Positions 24,011 through 31,218 of a stretch of DNA of 34,665 bases are shown one piece after another. The translations under genes were made by a program, and so were the position numbers. The stretch is from NCBI GenBank assembly GCA_964426945.1, contig CAYRSS010000045.1, positions 1-34,665 of the forward strand. The letters are read 5' to 3'. Positions within the stretch are counted from its first letter, which is position 1; each line of letters opens with the position of its first letter. The stretch is from CAYRSS01 sp964426945. GTDB lineage: Bacteria; Planctomycetota; Phycisphaerae; UBA1845. The notes beneath the pieces are model-generated. The model saw only the letters and a list, made by a program, of their open reading frames with translations, ran no database searches and was not told the origin of the DNA.

Positions 24011-24590
24011 GCGGAAACGTCGAAACGCCAACACGCCAAAACGGGGAAAACGTCCAAAAGTCCAAATCGGGGGGGCGGGGGCGGCATGCCCCGGCCCTAC
24101 GGTGGCGCGCCCTCGCCGTACCCGGCGTGGGCGTGCCACCGCGGCCACGCGCCGGGACGCCCGCTCGCCGTAATCGCGCGATCTTCGGCCCCAACGGGGC
24201 CGCCCCGTGTAGCCCGGGGTTGGCCGCGCAGCGGCCTACCCCGGGTCCGCGGCCACCACCGACCCCCAACCCCAACGGGGTTGCGTCTCCGCCGGGCGCG
24301 CGGGGTTATGGTGCCAGCCGGCGACGATGTCCGCCAAAGTCGCAACCCTTACAGGGTTGAATCGCGAAGGGACGGTCGTGCCCCAGGGTAGGACGCGTCG
24401 CGGCCAACCCTGGGCTCTTTGACGGAACGCCGTTGGCGTTCGATGCGCAGCCGCTCCGTGCCCTCTGTGGGTCCTCATTATTCCGCGCGGCCCGATCACA
24501 TGCCCGCGCCGAGTACGGCGAGGGCATGCCGCCCTCGGCCAGAGTGTACCAGACGCGATTTTGGACTTTCGGCTTTCGACTTTTCGGCCT
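24011..24590. repeat. Composite inversely symmetric intergenic repeat element
   Basis: About 580 non-coding bases with mirrored ends. Outer layer: words such as AAAGTCCAAA-TCG at 24011-24069 on the plus strand recur inverted at 24550-24590. Inner layer: a 27-base sequence at 24109-24135 matches the reverse complement of 24499-24525 at 24 of 27 positions, with GGGCGGCATG present on the outer side of both. The centre (24186-24441) carries six hairpins. No transposase gene is present. The layout suggests a non-autonomous element or a structured repeat family; it sits between the tRNA/glmU cluster and lspA. Confidence 0.55.
24186..24441. repeat. Cluster of six hairpins, mostly 7-bp stems with 3-base loops
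   Basis: The hairpins are: CGGCCCC/GGGGCCG with loop AAC (24186-24202); a nested one, CCCGGGGT/ACCCCGGG around GGCCGC/GCGGCC with loop GCA (24213-24245); CAACCCC/GGGGTTG with loop AAC (24267-24283); CAACCCT/AGGGTTG with loop TAC (24343-24359); CCCAGGGT/ACCCTGGG (24382-24414); and GAACGCC/GGCGTTC with loop GTT (24425-24441). The second and fifth, and the first and last, mirror each other in style. All stems are perfect apart from one T-T mismatch. Confidence 0.8.
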
Positions 24591-25334
24591 TCAGCCCGCC
24601 CGCGCTTCTCGCCGCTCGAACCAGAAGTTGAGCATGAGCAGGCCCACGCCGACCACCAGGCCGGAATCGGCGATGTTGAAGATCCACGGCCACATGTCGC
24701 GCCCGCCCAGCCAGGGGACCCAGCCGGGGAAGGCCGGGACAAAGCGGATGAAGTCGCGGACGACGCCCTGCTGCCGGATTTCGGCGATGTCTGCCCGGCG
24801 GTATACGCGGGGGTTCTCCCCTTCGGGCCAACTGCCGACGCGGATCAGGTCGGGGGTCTCATCGACGATCCGGGCGATCAGCCGAGGCTCGCCGGTGTTG
24901 AGTTCGATGATGTCGGCGACCATGAACGCGCGGTCGTAGAGGTTCCCCATCGCCCCGGCCAGAATCATCCCCAGGGCGACATGAAGGCTGCGGTTGCGGG
25001 CGGTGCTGCCCGCGAACATGGCCACCACGAACCCCAGGGCCAGCACCGACGCGGCCACGAACAGCCAGACCATCCCGGTCAGCGAGCCGAACACCGCCCC
25101 GTCGTTGAGCGACCGGTGCATCTCGATGAGGCCCGGGATCAGCGCGCGGACCTCGGACGGCCCGAGGTGGTGAAAGATCCAGCTCTTGCTCCACAGATCG
25201 AGTGAGAGCACGCCGATCGCGAACACCCACAGTCGGGCGTGTGACGCCGGGTCGCGCAGGGCCGGCCGCGGCGGCGGGGAGGCCGCCGACTCTTGATCCG
25301 GAGCCGCAGGGGTGACGGGAGAGGTCGATGTCAC
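24591..25334 (-). CDS. lspA: Lipoprotein signal peptidase (signal peptidase II)
   Basis: A 247-residue inner-membrane aspartic protease that cuts prolipoproteins just before the lipid-modified cysteine. Family motifs are LSLDLWSKSW (42-51), RSLNDGAVFGSL (74-85), GAMGNLYDR (127-135, catalytic Asp134) and WPWIFNIADSG (215-225, catalytic Asp223). Four hydrophobic segments match the usual topology. The two catalytic aspartates are 89 residues apart; in E. coli LspA the gap is about 27, so an extra ~60 residues sit in the periplasmic loop. A Pro/Ala-rich start of ~30 residues adds to the length (usual ~165). The start is GTG at 25332-25334, five bases after the DksA-like stop, so the two are co-transcribed. 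Lipoproteins for it to cut are encoded at 29164 and 31219. Confidence 0.93.
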   Translation of the reverse strand: MTSTSPVTPAAPDQESAASPPPRPALRDPASHARLWVFAIGVLSLDLWSKSWIFHHLGPSEVRALIPGLIEMHRSLNDGAVFGSLTGMVWLFVAASVLALGFVVAMFAGSTARNRSLHVALGMILAGAMGNLYDRAFMVADIIELNTGEPRLIARIVDETPDLIRVGSWPEGENPRVYRRADIAEIRQQGVVRDFIRFVPAFPGWVPWLGGRDMWPWIFNIADSGLVVGVGLLMLNFWFERREARAG

Positions 25335-25339
25335 GTCGG

Positions 25340-26236
25340 TCAGGGCGCGCGCCCCTGTTCGCGAAGGCGGGCGTACTCGATGCAGTACTTCGCCCAGGGC
25401 TTGGCCCGCAGGCGGGGTAGTTCGATCGGCTTATGGGTGCCCAGGCAGACGCCGTAGGTGCGGTCGCGGATGCGACCCAGGGCGGCGTCGATCTCGCGCA
25501 GGAGCGTTTTCTCGCTCTCGATCAGCCCGAGCGTCAGTTCCTGTTCCCAGTTGTCACTGCCCAGATCAGCCATGTGCACGGGCACGGTGGAGTCGCCGGA
25601 TCCGGCGCCGTTTCGGTTCAGCGCCTGGTCGGTCATGTTCTCCATGTCGCCGGTGAGCTGGGCCCGCTTGCGCAGGAGGAGTTCCTGGAACTCGCGAAGT
25701 TGCTTGGGCGTGAGCTTCGTCCGGGGGACGCGGCCTTCCGGGGGCCGGGCCTGGTGTTCCGGTCCGTCGGAATCCCGGTCTCCGCCTCGAGCGGCCTGTC
25801 CGCCGGGAAGAATCGGTCGCCCCGCCTTGCCACGCGCGGGGGTCCGAAGCGGCGCGGGTCGGGTCTCATGCGAGCTGCGCTGCGCCAGCCGAGGCGGGCC
25901 CGGCGGCCGCGCGGGAGCGGCCGGAGCCGCCGGCTTCGCGCCAGCCTTGGTACTGCCCTTCGCACGGCTGTCGGTGGCGGGCTTTGACTTGGCGGCCTTG
26001 GGAGACTGGGTCGCGGCGGCCCGCTTGGGCTCCGGGCGAGGGGCGGACTTGGCGCTCTTGCTCGCCGGCTTGGGTGCAACCTTGCGCGCGGGCGCCGCGG
26101 CGGCCTTTTTCGGCCGAGCCTTGACGGCCTTCGACTTTGCGGCCTTCGGCGTGGGCTTGGCCTTGGCCGCCTTCCGCTTGGAGGCTGCCGGCTTCTGCTT
26201 AGCTTTCCTCGCCTTCGGCGCCGCTTTCTTGGCCAC
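25340..26236 (-). CDS. DksA/TraR-like protein with a long lysine/alanine-rich N-terminus
   Basis: A 298-residue protein in two parts. Residues ~1-130 are almost wholly K, A, P, S and R, in the style of histone H1 tails, and probably bind nucleic acid. Residues ~175-298 resemble the DksA/TraR family: a coiled coil beginning LTPKQLREFQELLLRKRAQL, an acidic middle (MADLGSDNWEQEL), then the finger region YGVCLGTHKPIELPRLRAKPWAKYCIEYAR. Classical DksA has four zinc cysteines (CxxC...CxxC); here only one of each pair is left (C-x2-T and C-x2-Y). DksA proteins act in the RNA polymerase secondary channel. The start is GTG at 26234-26236 with GGAGGG about five bases upstream, and a near-consensus promoter lies ahead. 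It leads directly into lspA. Confidence 0.82.
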   Translation of the reverse strand: MAKKAAPKARKAKQKPAASKRKAAKAKPTPKAAKSKAVKARPKKAAAAPARKVAPKPASKSAKSAPRPEPKRAAATQSPKAAKSKPATDSRAKGSTKAGAKPAAPAAPARPPGPPRLAQRSSHETRPAPLRTPARGKAGRPILPGGQAARGGDRDSDGPEHQARPPEGRVPRTKLTPKQLREFQELLLRKRAQLTGDMENMTDQALNRNGAGSGDSTVPVHMADLGSDNWEQELTLGLIESEKTLLREIDAALGRIRDRTYGVCLGTHKPIELPRLRAKPWAKYCIEYARLREQGRAP

Positions 26237-26305
26237 GGAAACCCTCCGCGGAGATGTTCGTTAAGTGCTTGTCCGGAAAGAGTTAACGATTGGGTTTAGC
26301 CCCGC

Positions 26306-26334
26306 AGTATAGATCGGCCCCATGGTTCTGTCAA
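26306..26334 (-). promoter_or_regulatory. Near-consensus sigma70 promoter of the DksA-like gene
   Basis: On the minus strand TTGACA (26329-26334), a perfect -35, and TATACT (26306-26311), one base off the -10 consensus, are spaced by exactly 17 bases. Transcription would begin near 26299, leaving a leader of about 62 bases to the GTG at 26236. This is the strongest promoter in the window and should drive the DksA-like gene and lspA. Confidence 0.85.
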
Positions 26335-26383
26335 GCTGAGGTGCGGGTCTGACCCGCGTCCGCGGGGGTGATGGAAGGGCGAA

Positions 26384-28765
26384 TCAGCGGGTGAGCGAGC
26401 CGCCGATGACGAAGCTGAAGAACTCTTTCTCGTCATCGTCTTCGGAGGCCACGGGCGTGGCGAGGTGGAGCTCGAGCGGCACGGGGCCGAGGAAGTTCAC
26501 CGTCATGCGGACGCCCGTGCCCACCGACGCGCGGAACCCATCAAGCCAGGCCGTGTCGAGGAAGACCAGGCCGCGCAGCCACTCGCCCACCAGCGGATAG
26601 GTGTATTCCGCGCTGCCGATGAGCAGGATGTCGCCGCCGATGACGTTGTCTTCGAGCCCGCCGCGCGGGCTGGCCTGTCGGTAGGCGAAGCCGCGGATCG
26701 AGCCCACCCCGCCGGCGTAGTATCGCTCAAAGAGCGGTGCGTTGCCGACGATCGCGCCCGCTTCGCCGTGCAAGGCGAGCACGCTCTTGCGTTCCAGGTG
26801 GTCGGTCGCCAGCGTCGTGTACCAGGTATACGACGAGCTCGCCCGACCGAAGACGAAGTCGCCACCGAGTGCCCCGACCTGCTCGTAGGACAGACGCAGG
26901 CGATCGCCGGTGGAGGGGATGAAGCGGTTGTCCGTACGATCCCGGACGAGCGCTGCGCGCAGACTGGTCAGCACGCTCGCCCCTTGGTCGTCGCGGATGT
27001 CCGGGGCGAGGAAGACGGTGGTGCCGAAGTCAGACTCCGGGGTGATATCGATTCCCTCGAGCCGTGCGGAAATCTCGCCGGTCCAGCCGTGCAGCACGCC
27101 GCGCTCGAAGCGCTTGCCGAGGCTTATTGTGGTGCCGATGCGCCCCTCCTCGTAGCCGTCGCGAATCCGGTCAAAGAGGTAGAAGCTGGTGGTCAGGCTC
27201 AGCGGCCGATCGAGGAAGTAGGGCTCGGTGAAGTCGATGCGGTAGCGGTTGAGATCGCCGCCGGGCTCGAGTTCAAGGTTGAGGCGCTGTCCGCCGCCGA
27301 AGAACGACTTGAGCCGGGCCAGGTCGCCCCAGGTGCGCGGCCGGTCGAACAGGTCGAAGTTGCGCAGTTCCAGCGAGAACTTGCCGACCAGGCCGTTGTT
27401 GCTCGTGACGCCGAAGCCGAAGATGAAATCGCCCGTCTTTTCCGCCTCGCGGACGTCCATGATGACGTCGCGCACGCCCGGCTCGTCGCCGACGGGATAG
27501 ACGCGCGCCTCATCGAAGATCCGCGACTCGCGCAGCCCCTTCTCCGCGTTGCGGGCGGCGGTGACGTTCCACAGATCGTCCGGCGGGTACATGTCCAGCG
27601 CCCGGCGGACCACCTTGTCCTTCGTCCGCGTGTTACCGCGGATGACCACCTTGCCTACGCGGAACTGGTCGCCCTCCTGGATGGTGTGGGTGACGCGAAC
27701 GAGCCCCGGATCGGCCGAGAAAACCCAGTCGGGCTTGACCCCGGCGTAGATGTAACCGAACTCGCCGTAGTGCGTCTGGATGGCGCGGGCGTCGGCCTCG
27801 AGCGTCTTGCGCTGAATGAACGCGCCAGGGCGGAGGGTGGTCAGGTCGCGCAGCTCCTGCTCGGGGAACACGGTGCGGCCGGTCAGGTCGATCTGCTCGA
27901 CGGTGTAGCGCGTGCCTTCAACGATTTCGAAGACGAGGTTGATGTCGCCGTCGGCGCGGACGTCGACCCGATGAGTCACCCGGGCGTCGAGAAAACCCTC
28001 GTCGCGCAGGAACCGCTGCACCGAGCCGACGTCGCCTTCTACGCGGCTCTTGTCGTACTCGCCGACGCGGAAGAACCACAAGGCCGTGCGCGACTCGATG
28101 TGGCGCATCAGCTCGTCGTCTTCGAAAACCGTCGAGCCCTCGAAAACGATGTCGCGGATACGGCGGCGGACACCCTCTTCAACCCGGTAGACGAGCACGC
28201 CATCGCGGTCGAGGCGCTCCTCGTCAAATGTCACCCGAACCTCGCCGTAGCCGCTGCTGCGGTACTTGTTCGCGATGGCCTCGGCGCCTTCGGAGACGGC
28301 GAATCGATCGACGAGGTCGCCCTCCTTGGCGGGCACCAGCGGAATCAGCCGGCCGGTGCCCATGTTGGTGTTACCCTCGAAGCGGATCTCGGCGATGACG
28401 GGGCGCTCGCGCAGGTTGAAGACGACCACCGGCCCGGCGGGCGAGGCTTCGCCCCCGCCGGTCACCGACCAGAACCGGCCGGTGCGCAGGAGCCGGGACA
28501 CGGCCTCGTCGACCTGTGCGGGGTCGTAGGCGTCGCCGGCCTTCAGCCGGACGATCCCTTCGACGTAGGTCTGGCGTGAGGGGGCCACCCCTTCGAATCG
28601 CACGGCGGCGATGGGCTCGCCCGGGGTCTGGGCCGCGGCGGGGTGGATCGAGATCAGTGCGGCGACGATCAACGCCAGCCGCCCGGTCGTGCCGGGGGAT
28701 CGCCTGAACGTGGTGAAATGCGTTCGAGTGTGCAAGCCCTGATCCTGCCGCGCCTGCCTGATCAA
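26384..28765 (-). CDS. bamA: Outer membrane assembly factor BamA (Omp85)
   Basis: A 793-residue Omp85-family protein that inserts beta-barrel proteins into the outer membrane. A signal peptide (about 28-46, LALIVAALISIHPAAAQ) is followed by about five POTRA repeats (about 50-450), each with the usual V-x-x-I-x-F-x-G-N start (IAEIRFEGNTNM, IRDIVFEGSTVF, VEQIDLTGRTVF, VGKVVIRGNTRT). The 16-strand barrel fills the rest, with GSIRGFAYRQ as the loop-6 (V/I)RGF motif and a final strand ending FVIGGSLTR. No ATG start is available: the frame opens with TTG at 28763-28765, and TTG at 28735 with AGGAT upstream is equally possible. It confirms a diderm envelope, consistent with lpxK. Confidence 0.95.
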   Translation of the reverse strand: MIRQARQDQGLHTRTHFTTFRRSPGTTGRLALIVAALISIHPAAAQTPGEPIAAVRFEGVAPSRQTYVEGIVRLKAGDAYDPAQVDEAVSRLLRTGRFWSVTGGGEASPAGPVVVFNLRERPVIAEIRFEGNTNMGTGRLIPLVPAKEGDLVDRFAVSEGAEAIANKYRSSGYGEVRVTFDEERLDRDGVLVYRVEEGVRRRIRDIVFEGSTVFEDDELMRHIESRTALWFFRVGEYDKSRVEGDVGSVQRFLRDEGFLDARVTHRVDVRADGDINLVFEIVEGTRYTVEQIDLTGRTVFPEQELRDLTTLRPGAFIQRKTLEADARAIQTHYGEFGYIYAGVKPDWVFSADPGLVRVTHTIQEGDQFRVGKVVIRGNTRTKDKVVRRALDMYPPDDLWNVTAARNAEKGLRESRIFDEARVYPVGDEPGVRDVIMDVREAEKTGDFIFGFGVTSNNGLVGKFSLELRNFDLFDRPRTWGDLARLKSFFGGGQRLNLELEPGGDLNRYRIDFTEPYFLDRPLSLTTSFYLFDRIRDGYEEGRIGTTISLGKRFERGVLHGWTGEISARLEGIDITPESDFGTTVFLAPDIRDDQGASVLTSLRAALVRDRTDNRFIPSTGDRLRLSYEQVGALGGDFVFGRASSSYTWYTTLATDHLERKSVLALHGEAGAIVGNAPLFERYYAGGVGSIRGFAYRQASPRGGLEDNVIGGDILLIGSAEYTYPLVGEWLRGLVFLDTAWLDGFRASVGTGVRMTVNFLGPVPLELHLATPVASEDDDEKEFFSFVIGGSLTR

Positions 28766-29163
28766 GTCAGCCGGTCTGACGGACGGGCATCATAACGGGG
28801 GCGGTGAGGGGGGCAAACGCGGCGGTGTCGGATCGCGCATTGCCTGCGATCGACGCCGGTCATCGGTGCTGCGGGTCTCGCCGATGGTGAGCTGCGGTCG
28901 CCGCTCGTGTGCGCTGCGCGCAGAGTTCCTCCGGGTTCGGCAGGCCCTGCGGGGCGCGTGCTGGTGGAGGCAACCCGAAAGAAGTATACTGGCCGCCCGC
29001 TTTCTGAAACCCGCCGGATCCGTCGCGTCCTCAGCGTGGCACGGGCATCCGGCCGGGAGCAGGCCGGGCTGACTTCCATGTCACGGCGACCGATCCGACG
29101 GCTCATGGCGGATCGGCCCAAGTGCGGCTCACGTTCTGGCTTTTACGCGCGGAGAAACACCTG
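28766..29163. other. Divergent intergenic region between bamA and the TPR lipoprotein gene
   Basis: Nearly 400 bases without a gene. The only motif of note is AGTATACT at 28984-28991, a palindrome that gives a -10-like TATACT on both strands, but no -35 is recognisable at 16-18 bases on either side. The ribosome site of the plus-strand gene is GGAG at 29151-29154. Nothing else was seen. Confidence 0.45.
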
Positions 29164-30825
29164 ATGAACCGGAAACTGCTCAGTCTGGGACTGGTCTTGT
29201 TGGTGGTCGGCTGTCAGTACGGCGGCCGGCGCAGCGGCTCGGCCGACGGGCCCGCACCGTTGTTCGACGGCATCGGCGGGCATCACTACGCGATCACGAC
29301 CTCGTCGCCCCAAGCCCAGCAGTACTTCGACCAGGGACTGACGTGGGCCTACGCCTTCAACCACGACGAGGCGATCCGCTCGTTCAAGGAGGTCGCCCGC
29401 CTCGATCCGAACTGCGCGATGGCGTGGTGGGGGGTGGCGCTGTGTAACGGTCCGCACATCAACAACCCCGCTGTCGCCCCGGAGAACGCCGCGGCGGCGT
29501 GGGACGCCCTGCAGAAGGCGCAGGCGCTGAAGTCGCGCGCCAGCGCCAAGGAGCAGGCTCTGATCGACGCGGTTGCCCGGCGCTACGCGAACCCCCAGCC
29601 GGCGGACCGCCGCCCGCTCGACGAGGCCTACATGGCCGCGATGGCGAAGGTGTACGAGACCTATCCCGACGATGCCGACATCGCCACGCTCTATGCGGAG
29701 TCCATGATGGATCTCCAGCCGTGGGACATGTGGACGAAGGACGGCAAGCCCAAGGGTAACAACGAGATGATCCTCGGCGTGCTCGATCGGGCGCTGGCGC
29801 TGAACCCGGCACACCCCGGGGCGAACCATCTCCTCATCCACGCGGTCGAGGCCGGCCCGAACCCCGAGCGTGGCGAAGTGGCGGCGGATCGCCTGCGCGA
29901 CCTCGTTCCGATTTCGGGACACCTCGTGCACATGCCGTCGCACATTGACGTGCAGACAGGCAAGTGGTCGCTCGCGGCCGATCAGAACATGAAGGCCATC
30001 GAGGCCGATCGGCGCTACCGCCGCATTTCGCCCACGCAGGGCTTCTACAACATCTACATGGCGCACGACCATCACTTCCTGTCGTTCGCCGCGATGATGG
30101 AAGCCAGGCGCAAAGTCGCCCTTCGCGCCGCCCGCGACATGATCGCCAACGTGCCGGAGGAGTTTCTGGCGAGCAGCGCCCCCTTCATCGATCCCTACAT
30201 GGCGATCGAGTACGACGTGCTGAAGCGCTTCGGCCTGTGGGAGGAGATTCTCAAGACGTCCGCCCCTCGATCCGACCTGCCGGTCACCACGTGCATGTGG
30301 CGCTTCTCGCGCGGCGTGGCGCTCGCGGCGCTCGGCCGGGTCGACGAGGCCGTGCGCGAGCATGCCGTCTTCCGCGAAGCGGTCAGCCGGCTGCCCGACG
30401 GCGCGATGATGGCGATCAACCCCGCCGCCGACGTGCTGGCCATTGCCGATCATGTCCTTCTCGGGGAGATCGCCTTTCGCCGCGGCGAGATCGACAGCGC
30501 CGTCAGCCACCTGCGCCAGGCGGCGGACCGCGAGGACAAGCTGGTCTACATGGAGCCTCCGGACTGGATTCAGCCGGTGCGTCACACGCTGGGCGCGGTG
30601 CTGGTGAGCGCGAAGCGCTACGACGAGGCCGCGCGGGTGTACCAGGAAGATCTTGCGCACTGGCCGGAGAACGGCTGGTCGCTCTTCGGCCTGTGGCAGT
30701 GCCTGCGCGAGCAGGGCGACTCGGCGGCTGCCGCCGACATGGAAAAGCGCTGGCGCAAAGCCTGGAAGCGCTCCGATGTGAAGGTGGGTTCGACGTGCCT
30801 GTGCGTCGAGGGCGATCGCACCTGA
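29164..30825 (+). CDS. Secreted TPR-repeat lipoprotein of unknown function
   Basis: A 553-residue lipoprotein. The signal MNRKLLSLGLVLLVVGC has a lipobox ending at Cys17. Position +2 is Gln, so by the E. coli rule it would go to the outer membrane. The mature part starts with a conserved-looking block, FDGIGGHHYAITTSSPQAQ and then YFDQGLTWAYAFNHDEAIRS, followed by helical repeats with TPR character: A-x-R-S-F-x-x-x-x-x-x-D-P (EAIRSFKEVARLDPNCAMAW), YDEAARVYQEDLAHWPENGW and GRVDEAVREHAVF. Histidine- and tryptophan-containing stretches such as HMPSHIDVQTG and YMAHDHHFLSF are conserved-looking and may form a ligand or metal site. I do not know the family's function. The ATG at 29164 has GGAG nine bases upstream; a start at 29122 would put charged residues before the signal. 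Confidence 0.8.
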   Translation: MNRKLLSLGLVLLVVGCQYGGRRSGSADGPAPLFDGIGGHHYAITTSSPQAQQYFDQGLTWAYAFNHDEAIRSFKEVARLDPNCAMAWWGVALCNGPHINNPAVAPENAAAAWDALQKAQALKSRASAKEQALIDAVARRYANPQPADRRPLDEAYMAAMAKVYETYPDDADIATLYAESMMDLQPWDMWTKDGKPKGNNEMILGVLDRALALNPAHPGANHLLIHAVEAGPNPERGEVAADRLRDLVPISGHLVHMPSHIDVQTGKWSLAADQNMKAIEADRRYRRISPTQGFYNIYMAHDHHFLSFAAMMEARRKVALRAARDMIANVPEEFLASSAPFIDPYMAIEYDVLKRFGLWEEILKTSAPRSDLPVTTCMWRFSRGVALAALGRVDEAVREHAVFREAVSRLPDGAMMAINPAADVLAIADHVLLGEIAFRRGEIDSAVSHLRQAADREDKLVYMEPPDWIQPVRHTLGAVLVSAKRYDEAARVYQEDLAHWPENGWSLFGLWQCLREQGDSAAAADMEKRWRKAWKRSDVKVGSTCLCVEGDRT

Positions 30826-31218
30826 CGCGCCGCGTGCCGGAGGCGGACGCATCGCGTTCCAGTCGTGCTTTGCCTGTCTCCGTTGCGTGGCGCGCAGAGC
30901 GAGCGTGAGTCGTTCGTCCTGCGGTCCGATAGTCGGAGTGTATGCGGCGCGGACACGCAGGCGGCTCGCGCGGGCCGGCCGCCGATCGTGTTGTCCGGCC
31001 CACAGGCTGCCGATAGCATGGCCGTCCGCTCGTTGGCGGATGACGGAAGAACCCCTTCCGCCCGCCGCGCGGGTGGCCGGAGTTCCTTTCATCAGTCGGA
31101 TTTGTTCACGGTGACAGGTTGCATCGAACGACCGCGCCGGGGGCTGCCCCGGTGGTCGGGCGGTGTCGTGCGCATCGGGCAACCGCTCGCGTGCCAAGCT
31201 TTCGCAAGGGGATCTTTC
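30826..31218. other. Intergenic region before the haloperoxidase-like gene
   Basis: A 393-base gap between two plus-strand secreted-protein genes. The only structure noted is CCGGGG/CCCCGG with a four-base loop (31137-31152), which may end transcription from upstream. The frame of the next gene is open through here, but its codons look unlike a protein start. AAGGGG at 31206-31211 is the ribosome site. No convincing promoter was found. Confidence 0.45.

Noticed and set aside
26465..28579. A 704-codon open frame on the plus strand
   Set aside because: Antisense shadow of bamA.
30865..31218. Longer N-terminus of the haloperoxidase-like protein
   Set aside because: It would bury the signal peptide and lipobox 118 residues inside the protein.
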